A DNA stretch of 64,000 bases from Ruminococcus sp. (GTDB lineage Bacteria; Bacillota; Clostridia; Oscillospirales; Ruminococcaceae). Below, piece by piece: positions 16,202 to 26,042 of this stretch. The first letter of the stretch is position 1; every line of letters starts with the position of its first letter. The DNA is taken from NCBI GenBank assembly GCA_017519145.1, contig JAFWTA010000025.1, positions 32,718 to 96,717 of the forward strand, in the 5' to 3' direction. The notes beneath the pieces are model-generated. The model made no database searches. It worked only from the letters and a program-made list of their open reading frames with translations, and was not told the origin of the DNA. A program made the position numbers and the translations under genes.

Positions 16202-17410
16202 ATGAAAAAGCTGCTATCACTGCTGGCATCAGCCGCCATTACACTCAGCGCCGCTCCTCTTTCCGAGGCTGCGGCAGAGGACGTTGGCGGCTTTGTGCTA
16301 AGCTATACCATCGAAGACAAGCAGGCTGTGGTAACAGGCTGCGCGGGAAGCGACGCCATTCTCATCATACCTGCGGAGCTGGAGGGCTGTCCCGTAACGG
16401 CTATCGCCGACGACGCCTTCTCCGGCAACAAGGATATCGGCGTATGCGTCATCCCCGACAGCGTAAAGACTATCGGCGAAAGAGCCTTCAGTGCCTGCCC
16501 CGAACTCAGCACCATCACCATCGGCAGCGGCGTGGCTGAGATCGGCGATTACGCCTTTACAGCCTGCCCTGCACTCGCCTATATCGACGTCAACAAGAAC
16601 AATGCCACATACAGCAATATCGACGGCTGTCTCTACGAAAACGGCGACACTCTGCTCCTTTACGCAGGAAGCTCCGAAGCCGTCATAAACAAGAACACCA
16701 AGACTATCCGAAAGGGAGCCTTCTTCGGCAAGGCTGACATTGTTTCCGTAGCCTTTCCCGACAGCGTAGTCACCATCGACGACCACGCCTTCTCGGGCTG
16801 CCTTTCGCTTAAAACCGTGGATATCCCCGACTCGGTCACCACTCTGGGAAAGGGCTGCTTCATGAGCTGCAGCGAGCTTGAGAGCGTCACCGTGGGCAAT
16901 GGCGTGAAAACCATCCCCGAAAACTGCTTCCACTCATGCACCTCGCTTAAAACCGCGGAGATCCCCGATACCGTCACCGCCATCGGCAGCGAAGCCTTTT
17001 ACAGCTGCTCGGATATCAGCGGCATTTACGTCCCCACCTCGGTAAAGACCATTGGCAGGGAGGCTCTCGGAAGAAGATACGACGCAAGGAGCAGCTCCTC
17101 CGAGAACATCTCGGGCTTCATCATAAGGGGCGAAAAGGGCTCTGCTGCGGAGAAATATGCCTCGGACTCGGGACTCTCCTTTGAGGTGGGAAAAACCGCA
17201 GGAGGCGACGTCAACAGCGACGGCTTCATCGACGCCGTGGACGCTTCCGCAGTGCTGGCAGAGTACGCTCTGCTCTCGGCAAACAAAAAAGGCACTTTCA
17301 CAGCCGCACAGAATACCGCTGCCGATTTCAACGGCGACGGACACATCGACGCGGTGGACGCCTCGGCTATTCTGGCGAAATATGCTTCACTTTCCGCCAA
17401 GTCACTTTAA
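16202..17410 (+). CDS. secreted leucine-rich-repeat (BspA/LRR_5) protein with C-terminal dockerin
   Basis: Protein of 402 residues. A signal peptide (KKLLSLLASAAITLSAAP) is followed by about nine LRR_5 repeats (VIPDSVKTIGERAFSACPEL type, residues 45-310) and a dockerin at about 335-400. Both calcium loops are canonical: DVNSDGFIDAVDAS and DFNGDGHIDAVDAS, each followed by an A-x-L-A-x-YA helix. This dockerin differs in sequence class from those on the cellulases. It should attach the LRR domain to a cohesin on the cell surface; LRR_5 proteins often mediate adhesion, an inference here. The ATG is 1 nt past the amidohydrolase stop, with AGGGAG upstream. Confidence 0.9.
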   Translation: MKKLLSLLASAAITLSAAPLSEAAAEDVGGFVLSYTIEDKQAVVTGCAGSDAILIIPAELEGCPVTAIADDAFSGNKDIGVCVIPDSVKTIGERAFSACPELSTITIGSGVAEIGDYAFTACPALAYIDVNKNNATYSNIDGCLYENGDTLLLYAGSSEAVINKNTKTIRKGAFFGKADIVSVAFPDSVVTIDDHAFSGCLSLKTVDIPDSVTTLGKGCFMSCSELESVTVGNGVKTIPENCFHSCTSLKTAEIPDTVTAIGSEAFYSCSDISGIYVPTSVKTIGREALGRRYDARSSSSENISGFIIRGEKGSAAEKYASDSGLSFEVGKTAGGDVNSDGFIDAVDASAVLAEYALLSANKKGTFTAAQNTAADFNGDGHIDAVDASAILAKYASLSAKSL

Positions 17411-17505
17411 CACTGAGTTACTTTACTATAACAAATTGCTTTTTTCGCCAAAACCCGACCTTTTTTGAACTAAAAATTTCTATGCAGTATCCGCTGCCCA
17501 AACTA

Positions 17506-19042
<1,537 letters not shown>

Positions 19043-19052
19043 AATGAAAAAT

Positions 19053-19092
19053 GCCCCTGAGCGCTCGGCTGAACGCTCAGGGGCTTGTTTTT
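19053..19092. terminator. bidirectional intrinsic terminator between guaB and a convergent gene
   Basis: An 11-bp stem GCCCCTGAGCG/CGCTCAGGGGC with a 10-nt loop, T-rich on the plus side and T-rich on the minus side as well. It serves guaB and the convergent membrane-anchored protein gene ending at 19094. Confidence 0.9.
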
Positions 19093-19093
19093 A

Positions 19094-19816
19094 TCATTTC
19101 ACAGACTGCTTGTCCTTTTTCTTACTTCTTACGCAGAGGTATATTATAAGCCCGATAACGAGGGCTATCACTACAGGGACGCCAAATATCAGCGCCATTA
19201 CGAACAATTGAATAAATACGGAGCCGTCCCTGTCTACGGTATATTCTGCCTTGTTGCCGCTTGCCTTTACTTTATAGAGGCAGGTCGTGCTGACGTGCTT
19301 CACCTTCACAGGCTCGGTGACTCCGAGGACCTCGCCCTTTTCGTTACAGTAGGCTACCTTAAATCTGCCGTAATACTCAAAGACCTCCTGATTTTGGACA
19401 TTGCTCGGCACACCGAACTCCAGCTCACACTTATCCCTGTCGGCACTGCCGTACTGCACAAAATACCTTTTCAGCATACAGCTGGTATAGCCGTCGTCGT
19501 AGACCGCAAGTCCGCAGCTGTCATCGAGGATTATGGGGTCATCGTTTCCCCTGCCCAGGTAGGCTGCGTACACATTGCGGCATACGCTGTGCTTCTCGTC
19601 ATTTTCATTTGTGGTCGGGTCGGGATAGTATTTATCGTTAGTCTTCTCAGGAAGGAGCAGGTCAACGAAAGCCGTTCCCTCGGGAGCGTTTTCGTACTCT
19701 ATCTCTATGCTCCATACGGCTGTTCCAAGTCCCATCGCAAAGGCGTTCATGCCGCCAAAAAGGCAGGTCATTACCGTAAATACGACTGCTATGGCAGCCT
19801 TGATATGCTTTTTCAT
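19094..19816 (-). CDS. secreted, C-terminally membrane-anchored protein, paralogue of upstream gene
   Basis: Protein of 240 residues, function unknown. A 27-residue signal peptide ending CLFGGMNAFA is followed by an extracellular domain (about 170 residues with APEGTAFVDLLLPEKTNDKYY) and a C-terminal transmembrane helix near residues 203-232 with a basic RSKKKDKQ tail. The gene upstream has the same signal, the same APEGT-F-D-LLP motif, a DDGYTSC segment, and the same VTEPV-x-H region. The start is set at 19816 with GGGGGA upstream; an earlier in-frame ATG at 19837 overlaps the preceding stop. Likely a surface protein. Confidence 0.7.
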   Translation of the reverse strand: MKKHIKAAIAVVFTVMTCLFGGMNAFAMGLGTAVWSIEIEYENAPEGTAFVDLLLPEKTNDKYYPDPTTNENDEKHSVCRNVYAAYLGRGNDDPIILDDSCGLAVYDDGYTSCMLKRYFVQYGSADRDKCELEFGVPSNVQNQEVFEYYGRFKVAYCNEKGEVLGVTEPVKVKHVSTTCLYKVKASGNKAEYTVDRDGSVFIQLFVMALIFGVPVVIALVIGLIIYLCVRSKKKDKQSVK

Positions 19817-19836
19817 AATATCCCCCATCACGCGCA

Positions 19837-20565
19837 TTACTGTCTGTACTGCTGATTTTTCTTTTTATTGTGTCTGACAACAAGTATCACCACAACTACA
19901 ACAATTGCTGCTATAACCGCAATGCCAAGAACAGCTAATATACATACGACGATCACGGTACCAAATACAAAGGCAGTCAATCCTTTTCCGACATCTATAC
20001 CATTATCAAGCTCGCACTCAAGACTTGTTCCGTTCGCATTGACATAGAAATTCGCAGGTTTATCGTTATGCTCTGTCTCCACAGGCTCTGTGACCGTAAG
20101 TACATTGCCCTTTTCGTCGCAGTACGCCAACTTCAGGCTGCCGTAGTAATTGGAAACGTCTGTGTTTATCAGCTTCTGCTCGTCCAGTACTATATCCATC
20201 CTGAAGCTGTTCACCCTGTACTCTGTGGCAATGTCCCTGCCGAAAAGGCAGCTGGTATAGCCGTCATCATACTTTGCAAGCTCGCAGTCCTCCGCAAGAG
20301 TCAGAGTTTCTTCTGTACGCTCGCCGTTTTCATCCTCTCCGTGAAGTATGATCGCTGCGGAGGGCTTACTGTCTGCGGAAGCGTATTTGTCATCTTCGGT
20401 TTTCGGGAGCAGTATATCCATAAATACCGTTCCCTCGGGAGCGTCTGTATACCGGATAGCTATAATACCGTCTGCGGCTACCCACGCAAATGCGTTCATG
20501 CCACCGAAAATGCAGGTAACTATGGTGAATATAAGTGCGATGGATGCTTTGATGTAATTTTTCAT
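19837..20565 (-). CDS. secreted, C-terminally membrane-anchored protein, first of a tandem pair
   Basis: Protein of 242 residues, function unknown, homologous to the next gene. It has a 27-residue signal peptide ending CIFGGMNAFA, an extracellular domain with DAPEGTVFMDILLPKTEDDKY, AKYDDGYTSCLFGRD and GNVLTVTEPVETEH, then a very hydrophobic helix (about residues 200-230) and a basic tail RHNKKKNQQ. Own promoter at 20595-20623. The pair are co-transcribed, about 20 nt apart from stop to the downstream ATG. Confidence 0.7.
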   Translation of the reverse strand: MKNYIKASIALIFTIVTCIFGGMNAFAWVAADGIIAIRYTDAPEGTVFMDILLPKTEDDKYASADSKPSAAIILHGEDENGERTEETLTLAEDCELAKYDDGYTSCLFGRDIATEYRVNSFRMDIVLDEQKLINTDVSNYYGSLKLAYCDEKGNVLTVTEPVETEHNDKPANFYVNANGTSLECELDNGIDVGKGLTAFVFGTVIVVCILAVLGIAVIAAIVVVVVILVVRHNKKKNQQYRQ

Positions 20566-20594
20566 AATGCTGCGCCTCTTATCTGTTTTTTCTT

Positions 20595-20623
20595 ATTATA
20601 GCACCGGGCAGGCACAACTTCAA
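20595..20623 (-). promoter_or_regulatory. promoter for the paired anchored-protein genes
   Basis: Minus strand TTGAAG (20618-20623), 17-nt spacer, TATAAT (20595-20600) with TGC extended -10, about 30 nt upstream of the ATG. Confidence 0.75.
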
Positions 20624-20726
20624 CCGAAAACGGCAAATCTTAAATCAATTGTAAAAATATTGTAACAAAAAGAAAACCTCAGCCGACTTCTTTTTAATGC
20701 TGTGCAATAATTGTTACTAATACAAA

Positions 20727-20864
20727 TCGGAATTTAACACCGCAGGTGTTAAATTCCGAAGCCCTTAGCCCATAGCCATTAGCATAATGTAGGGAACGGC
20801 GCCCTCGCCGTTCCGCAAAATGTATTACATGCCCAACGGAACGCCGAGGGCGGCGTTCCCTACA
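20727..20864. repeat. intergenic palindromic element, family A (copy 1)
   Basis: Two hairpins in tandem in a gene-free 400-nt stretch. The first is a perfect 15-bp inverted repeat TCGGAATTTAACACC with a 3-nt loop (20727-20759). The second has arms of 27-28 nt starting TGTAGGGAACG (20788-20815 and 20837-20864) differing at two positions, around a 21-nt loop. Between them lies AGCCCTTAGCC and TAGCCATTAG. A 22-nt block (20749-20770) recurs exactly at 41732-41753. No ORF is supported inside. Confidence 0.8.
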
Positions 20865-20921
20865 AATGTAAATTTTGATTTATCTCAGAAATACAATATC
20901 CCTGCAAAGCCATCAGGGCAT

Positions 20922-20951
20922 AAAAATACCGTGCCCGAATACCGGACACGG
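20922..20951 (-). terminator. terminator of the 44-codon peptide gene
   Basis: Stem CCGTGTCC/GGGCACGG (one mismatch) with an 8-nt loop, followed by TATTTTTA on the minus strand. A second hairpin, AGGGTAGCG/CGCTGCCCT with one G-U pair, lies at 20971-20992 between this and the stop codon. Confidence 0.75.
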
Positions 20952-21020
20952 CAATTTGTTTTTCATTGAGGGTAGCGTGATCGCTGCCCTGTAATACCCT
21001 ATATCGCAGTTTTTGCCTGC

Positions 21021-21155
21021 TTATGCAGCATCTGCTGCCGATACCCCATTCTGTCCGCTGCACTCCTCTGCATTTGCAAAGCAGTTCATGCTTCCAAGGA
21101 AGCAGGCGACCGCTGCAAGCACAAGCGCTGCTGCTGTTTTTAACGCATTTTTCAT
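21021..21155 (-). CDS. 44-residue secreted small peptide
   Basis: Short gene with all expression signals. The first 27 residues read MKNALKTAAALVLAAVACFL followed by GSMNCFA, matching in length and pattern the signal peptides of the two proteins encoded at 19.1-20.6 kb (all have Cys at 18 and G-x-MN-x-FA at 22-27). The remaining 17 residues are NAEECSGQNGVSAADAA. It has its own consensus promoter (21191-21219), a GGGGGAG ribosome site about 11 nt before the ATG, and a terminator. It could be a secreted peptide signal, a decayed paralogue that kept only the signal sequence, or a membrane-retained peptide. Function unknown. Confidence 0.65.
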   Translation of the reverse strand: MKNALKTAAALVLAAVACFLGSMNCFANAEECSGQNGVSAADAA

Positions 21156-21190
21156 AGTGAAAAAGCTCCCCCTTATGCTTTGATAATGGA

Positions 21191-21219
21191 ATTATAGCAC
21201 ATAAAAACGGGAATTTCAA
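21191..21219 (-). promoter_or_regulatory. promoter of the 44-codon peptide gene
   Basis: Minus strand TTGAAA (21214-21219), 17-nt spacer, TATAAT (21191-21196) with TGC extended -10; about 36 nt from -10 to the ATG. Confidence 0.8.
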
Positions 21220-21250
21220 GAGGCTTTTGAAAAGTTCATAAATCTGTAAC

Positions 21251-21279
21251 AAAAAAAGGGAGCTTTGCTCCCTTTTTTT
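21251..21279. terminator. terminator after the lipoprotein gene cluster
   Basis: Stem GGGAGC/GCTCCC with a 3-nt loop, flanked by A7 and T7, so it can act in both directions. It lies 8 nt beyond the stop codon of the last lipoprotein gene on the minus strand. Confidence 0.85.
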
Positions 21280-21286
21280 CGATATA

Positions 21287-21964
21287 TCATGAAATAACGT
21301 ATGCTTTGCCGTCGATGGTATAGATCGCTATATCCATATAATCGCCAAATCTGTACCTGAGGGAATAGCTTCCGCCGTCGTTTGGCTTGTGATAGGTAAC
21401 GTCCACCATGTACATATTCTTTGATGTGATATTGCAGCCCGGCATAGCAGTCTCAACAAGCTTGTCATACTGCTCGAAGGCTCCCTCTGTGTCCTTGAGC
21501 CTGCCGTCTATAAGAACGTAGTCAAAGGTGAAGTCAGAGCCCGTATACTGCTTGAGAAGCTCATACTCGGAATCGAGAAACTCCTGCTCGCTGCCGTACT
21601 CGGAATTGTCAAGGCGGTACTTGATAAGGTCGGGATGCACAGCCTTCTTGAAGCTCTCAACGTCACGGTTATTTACGGAATAGAAGTAATTAGTCAGGGC
21701 AAAAGCCTCTTCTATGGTAACGAAACGGGGATCCATATCTATGCCCAGAGGGAAATCGTTATCGCCCACCTCGAATTTCTGGTACTCTCCGCCGTAGGGC
21801 ATATCCTCGACGTCCTTGCTGTAATCGTCAGGAAGGTCTCCTCCTGCAAGGTTGTTGGGATCACTTGAAAAAGAGCTTTTGCTGCTGCTGCATGAAACTG
21901 CCGCAGAAGCTGTTATGACTGCCGCAGCCAGAATAGCAGCTGCTTTTCTTAAAATATCTCTCAT
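21287..21964 (-). CDS. lipoprotein of unknown function (225 aa)
   Basis: Lipobox SAAVSC near residue 25 after a hydrophobic signal, then a Ser-rich linker. The mature part includes VTIEEAFALTNYFYSVNNRD and LRYRFGDYMDIAIYTIDGKAYVIS at the end. This ending (YTIDGKAYVIS) resembles that of the next lipoprotein (FAVKDGKYYTFG), and both have an acidic middle with a phrase like FPSYIDEMED/VHPDLIKYRL, so the two are probably distant paralogues with an NTF2-like or cystatin-like fold; that fold is a guess. Last gene of a three-lipoprotein operon. Confidence 0.7.
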   Translation of the reverse strand: MRDILRKAAAILAAAVITASAAVSCSSSKSSFSSDPNNLAGGDLPDDYSKDVEDMPYGGEYQKFEVGDNDFPLGIDMDPRFVTIEEAFALTNYFYSVNNRDVESFKKAVHPDLIKYRLDNSEYGSEQEFLDSEYELLKQYTGSDFTFDYVLIDGRLKDTEGAFEQYDKLVETAMPGCNITSKNMYMVDVTYHKPNDGGSYSLRYRFGDYMDIAIYTIDGKAYVIS

Positions 21965-21976
21965 AGATATGCCTCC

Positions 21977-22789
21977 TTAGCCGAATGTATAGTACTTTCC
22001 GTCCTTGACGGCAAAGACTATCTCATAGCCTTTTACTATAGGATTTTCCTGACCGTATGCATCCTCGCCCATGATATAGAAGCAGGCGTCGATGACCTCA
22101 TCGCTCTCGGACTTTACCTGCTCATAGTAGTCCTTGCCAAAGACTTCATTGAGCGACTCGAAATAAGTCTCAAGGTTGTCCTTTGTCTCATCGTAAACGG
22201 GAGCCGCCTCAAGCTTTATCCTTGTTATCTTATAATCGCCGTACATACTGTCTGCAAGACTTGAGCAGCGCTTGGAGAACGAAGTCTTCAGGTCATAATC
22301 GTACTCCTTGCCGAGGAAGTCCTCCATCTCGTCAATGTAGCTGGGGAACATACACTTCTGATAGGAATTATAGTCAGCCGCAGGGAACGAAAGGAAGTAC
22401 TTTTCAAGAGTGAGCATAAGCTCATCGGAAAACTCTGTATCATCGTAATACAGCTTTACTCCGCTGCTGCTCATCTTATATGAGCCAAGATCTGCATCCT
22501 CGGCGCTCTCATCGGGAGTTATCAGCTCATTGCCGACCAGTCCCAGCTCCAGCGGATCGCTGTCAACAACGGTGCTGCTGACCTTTTCCTGTATCTTTGT
22601 ATAATACTCGTCGGAATTATAATTATCTCCCGAAAGCTCTGCTCCTCCTGCGGGAGCGGAAGTGGGCGTCTGGACTGCTGTCTCCGCATAAAGAGGCATA
22701 CTGATGTCTTTATTTTTTGAACATCCCGAAAAGCCCTGCAAGCCTGCCGCAGCGGCAAGTGTCAGTGCTGTAAGTCTCAGCTTTCTCAT
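21977..22789 (-). CDS. lipoprotein of unknown function (270 aa)
   Basis: Signal peptide with lipobox GFSGC (Cys 23), then a Ser/Thr/Pro/Gly-rich linker of about 35 residues and a globular domain with FFLSFPAADYNSYQKCMFP near residue 130. The C-terminus, PIVKGYEIVFAVKDGKYYTFG, matches the pattern at the end of the downstream lipoprotein. No catalytic motif is recognised. 12 nt separate it from the next gene and 18 nt from the previous one, consistent with an operon. Confidence 0.7.
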   Translation of the reverse strand: MRKLRLTALTLAAAAGLQGFSGCSKNKDISMPLYAETAVQTPTSAPAGGAELSGDNYNSDEYYTKIQEKVSSTVVDSDPLELGLVGNELITPDESAEDADLGSYKMSSSGVKLYYDDTEFSDELMLTLEKYFLSFPAADYNSYQKCMFPSYIDEMEDFLGKEYDYDLKTSFSKRCSSLADSMYGDYKITRIKLEAAPVYDETKDNLETYFESLNEVFGKDYYEQVKSESDEVIDACFYIMGEDAYGQENPIVKGYEIVFAVKDGKYYTFG

Positions 22790-22807
22790 AGAATTGTCCT
22801 CTCGTGA

Positions 22808-23482
22808 TCAATATACGGCGTATTTACCCATTGCGCCCGCCCACTCGGAAGCTGCCGAGCCTTCGGGTGCGAATACTGTAAGGTCGGGAAGCTCCTCGAG
22901 CCCCCAGCCCTCATATTTCAGATCCTGACTGAGAATAGTCAGCGTCCTCATCCCCGTACAAGCTGTGAAAGCCTGCTGCTGTATGCGTGTCACCTCTGCG
23001 GGAACAGTAAGCTCGGTAAGGCTTATGCATCCTGCAAATGCGCCGCACTCTATCTCTTTAAGTCCTGACGGAAGATTTATGTCCGCAAGCCCCTGACAGT
23101 CGGCAAAGGCGCCCTCGCCTATGACCGTCACACTCTCGGGCAGAGTCACCGAGATAAGGTCGGACTTAGCCTCAAAGGCGTAAAATCCCACCTCGGTAAC
23201 GGGAGTGCCGTCTATCTCGGCAGGTATCTCCACATATGAGTCCTTTCCCTTATAGCTTGTTATGACCACTCCGCCGTCAACGACTTCATAGTCGAACTCC
23301 TCAGCCGAAATTATGTTGCGCTCTCTCACCGTAGCAAGGGGCGCATAGGAATCCGCCTCTGTGACAGCTTCGGTCACAGAAACATTGCTGCTCACTTCGC
23401 CGACCTTTTCCACCTTGCTGCCGCAGCCCGAAAAACAGGCAGCCGCAGCCAGCATCAGCGAAGCGAATATAGTCTTTTTCAT
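22808..23482 (-). CDS. lipoprotein with leucine-rich (LRR_5) repeats
   Basis: Protein of 224 residues. Lipobox CFSGC (Cys 20) follows a short signal. After a Thr/Glu linker come four LRR_5 units: VTEVGFYAFEAKSDLISVTL, VTVIGEGAFADCQGL, LKEIECGAFAGCISL and VTRIQQQAFTACTGM (about residues 90-190). The same EFDYEVVDGGVVITSYKG opening is found in the large LRR proteins at 60-64 kb. Surface-anchored by lipid, presumably for binding. First gene of the three-lipoprotein run; GGGAG lies upstream of the ATG. Confidence 0.8.
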   Translation of the reverse strand: MKKTIFASLMLAAAACFSGCGSKVEKVGEVSSNVSVTEAVTEADSYAPLATVRERNIISAEEFDYEVVDGGVVITSYKGKDSYVEIPAEIDGTPVTEVGFYAFEAKSDLISVTLPESVTVIGEGAFADCQGLADINLPSGLKEIECGAFAGCISLTELTVPAEVTRIQQQAFTACTGMRTLTILSQDLKYEGWGLEELPDLTVFAPEGSAASEWAGAMGKYAVY

Positions 23483-23539
23483 ATCATATCTCCCAAACCT
23501 GCAAATTGTATGGTTTATATGTGTTGATTTGATGAAAAA

Positions 23540-25363
23540 TCAGGATTTCTTTCCTCTTTCCTTAGCTCTCTGAGTATTGCTGAGGACTCTCTTTCTGATA
23601 CGGAGAGACTCCGGAGTTACTTCCAGAAGCTCATCATCGGCAAGGAATTCAAGGCAGTCCTCAAGGCTGAGAACTCTCGGAGGAACAAGACGGAGAGCGT
23701 CATCGCTTCCGCTTGCACGGGTATTTGTCAGGTGCTTCTTCTTGCAGACATTGACAACGAGGTCCTCTGTCTTGGGCGAAGCTCCAACGATCATGCCCTC
23801 ATATACGGGAGTACCTGCTGTTATGAAGAGCTGTCCGCGCTCCTGAGCGTTGTAAAGACCGTATGTAACAGCCTCGCCTGTCTCGAAGGAAACGAGAGAG
23901 CCTGTGTTTCTGCGCTCGATATCGCCCTTGTAAGGCTGATAGCCGTCGAAAACGTGGCTCATGATGCCCTCTCCCTTTGTATCTGTGAGGAACTCGCTCT
24001 TATAGCCGAAAAGTCCTCTTGCAGGGATAAGGAACTCGATACGCATACGGCTTCCCTGTGGGTGCATATCCACCATGTCGCCCTTACGCGCACCTATCTT
24101 CTCCATTACAGAGCCTACGCAGTCCTCGGGAACGTCGATGACAAGGCGCTCGATAGGCTCAAGGCGTCTGCCGTTCTCGTCCTGTTTGTAGAGAACGTGA
24201 GGTGTGGAAACGCCCAGCTCATAGCCCTCACGGCGCATATTCTCGATAAGTATGGAAAGGTGCATCTCGCCTCGTCCTGCAACGCGGAATGCATCGGTGT
24301 TCTCTGTCTCCTCAACGCGGAGAGATACGTCCTTGAGGAGCTCCTTGAAGAGTCTCTCACGGAGCTGACGGGATGTAACGAACTTGCCCTCGCGGCCTGC
24401 AAAGGGGCTGTCGTTTACGGAGAATGTCATCTCAACGGTAGGCTCGCTTATCTTCACGAAGGGAAGCGGATCGGGAGCGTCTGTTGCGCAGATGGTGTCT
24501 CCTATGGTTATTCCCTCGATACCCGATATCCATACGATATCGCCCATGGCAGCCTCCTGAACGGGAACGCGGTTGAGTCCCTGTATCTGGAGAAGGGAAA
24601 CTATCTTTGAGTTATAATTCTTCTTTGAGCCGGTGTAGTCACAGACAGTCACCTGCTGGTTTACAGCTATCTTTCCTCTTACGATACGTCCGATACCGAT
24701 ACGTCCCACATACTCATTGTAGTCGATAGATGAAATGAGCATCTGGAGAGGATCGTTCTCCTCGCCCTTGGGGGGCTCGATGTAGTTGATGATGGTATCG
24801 AAAAGGGGCTTCAGGTCTGTACCTGCCTCATACTGGCTGAGGGAAGCAGTACCGCTTCTTCCCGAGCAGAAAAGCAGGGGGCTCTCAAGCTGTTCGTCGT
24901 TTGCGTCAAGGTCGAGGAGGAGCTCCAGCACCTCGTCGCCTATCTCATCAAGACGGGCATCGGGACGGTCTATCTTGTTTACAACAACGATGATCTTGTG
25001 ACCCATTTCAAGTGCCTTTGACAGTACGAAACGTGTCTGGGGCATGGGACCCTCTGCGGCGTCAACCAGAAGCAGAACGCCGTCCACCATCTCCAGTACA
25101 CGCTCTACCTCGCCGCCGAAATCAGCATGGCCGGGGGTGTCGATGATGTTGATCTTGATGCCGTTGTACATGACCGAGGTATTCTTCGCAAGGATAGTGA
25201 TGCCTCTCTCCCTCTCGATGTCGTTTGAGTCCATTACACGCTCAGCGACTTCCTGATTTTCACGGAAAACGCCGCCCTGCTTGAGCATCTCGTCAACGAG
25301 GGTGGTCTTACCGTGGTCAACGTGAGCGATAATGGCAATGTTTCTTAAATCTTCTCTTATCAT
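23540..25363 (-). CDS. typA: translational GTPase TypA/BipA
   Basis: Full-length protein of 607 residues. GTPase motifs G1 [10 protein letters not shown] (residues 14-23), G3 [16 protein letters not shown] and G4 [12 protein letters not shown] are present, then EF-G-like domains II, III and V and the TypA-specific C-terminal domain with [14 protein letters not shown]. It binds the 70S ribosome and helps ribosome assembly under stress or cold. GGAGGAAAG precedes the ATG. Confidence 0.98.
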   Translation of the reverse strand: MIREDLRNIAIIAHVDHGKTTLVDEMLKQGGVFRENQEVAERVMDSNDIERERGITILAKNTSVMYNGIKINIIDTPGHADFGGEVERVLEMVDGVLLLVDAAEGPMPQTRFVLSKALEMGHKIIVVVNKIDRPDARLDEIGDEVLELLLDLDANDEQLESPLLFCSGRSGTASLSQYEAGTDLKPLFDTIINYIEPPKGEENDPLQMLISSIDYNEYVGRIGIGRIVRGKIAVNQQVTVCDYTGSKKNYNSKIVSLLQIQGLNRVPVQEAAMGDIVWISGIEGITIGDTICATDAPDPLPFVKISEPTVEMTFSVNDSPFAGREGKFVTSRQLRERLFKELLKDVSLRVEETENTDAFRVAGRGEMHLSILIENMRREGYELGVSTPHVLYKQDENGRRLEPIERLVIDVPEDCVGSVMEKIGARKGDMVDMHPQGSRMRIEFLIPARGLFGYKSEFLTDTKGEGIMSHVFDGYQPYKGDIERRNTGSLVSFETGEAVTYGLYNAQERGQLFITAGTPVYEGMIVGASPKTEDLVVNVCKKKHLTNTRASGSDDALRLVPPRVLSLEDCLEFLADDELLEVTPESLRIRKRVLSNTQRAKERGKKS

Positions 25364-25405
25364 ATTTTCTTTCCTCCATAAGGTTTTCTCTATATGTGAA
25401 CGGCT

Positions 25406-26029
25406 TTATGCCGTCGTCTTATTTGCCAGCCGTTCAAGCTCTGAACGGAGTATGTCAATGTCCTTGAAGTCCTTGGGTATGTACAGCGTCATGTTTTTCG
25501 GCGAGCCGGCTCCGCTGTATGCGGGAGCTGTCCGCACCCTCGCCCGGAGGTATCTCTCTCCGTCGGCGACGCTGTATACCTGCTTTATGATACTGCCATA
25601 GCGGTCTGTCACATCCTGCCTGCAAATGAACATATCAGCCTCGGCGGGTGAGGATATACCCCTCATATTGTCGATCATTTTCAGGGCACTGAAGTTGCCC
25701 TTCATGCTGTCCCAGCTCTGAGGCTTGCCGAAAAGCGGATCGTTGGTGAACGCCTTCATCATGTCCACATGGCAGACGGTATCGCCGGTGATTATGTAGG
25801 CTGCCATGGAGTTCCTGCCATAGAGTATCCAGAGATACGCCGCAATGCCTGAAATGACAAGATAGGCGGCTATGAGCAGCAGCATGGCCGAGCTGTCAGC
25901 CCGTGAGATCGAAAATCCCAATATAGTAGCACCTGCAATGAGTATCGCAAGCATTATCCCCTTTGCCTTGAGAACACGCTGATATCTGTCGGAAAATTGC
26001 TCCGTATCGGGTATCCTGCAAATCGTCAT
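25406..26029 (-). CDS. two-helix membrane protein of unknown function (207 aa)
   Basis: Hydrophobic segments at about residues 24-42 and 49-70, then a 130-residue soluble domain with FICRQDVTDRYGSIIKQVYS and MTLYIPKDFKDIDILRSELE. Unlike the three genes upstream it lacks their final ELSAILAGKLGDR-type motif, so it is not clearly of the same family, though size and layout are similar. GGTGGAG precedes the ATG, 13 nt after the preceding stop. Confidence 0.6.
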   Translation of the reverse strand: MTICRIPDTEQFSDRYQRVLKAKGIMLAILIAGATILGFSISRADSSAMLLLIAAYLVISGIAAYLWILYGRNSMAAYIITGDTVCHVDMMKAFTNDPLFGKPQSWDSMKGNFSALKMIDNMRGISSPAEADMFICRQDVTDRYGSIIKQVYSVADGERYLRARVRTAPAYSGAGSPKNMTLYIPKDFKDIDILRSELERLANKTTA

Positions 26030-26042
26030 ATCTCCACCTCAT

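Noticed and set aside
20860-21252. A 130-codon minus-strand frame over the small peptide region
   Set aside because: It runs through the promoter and terminator of the 44-codon gene in another frame, and its composition does not look like a protein.
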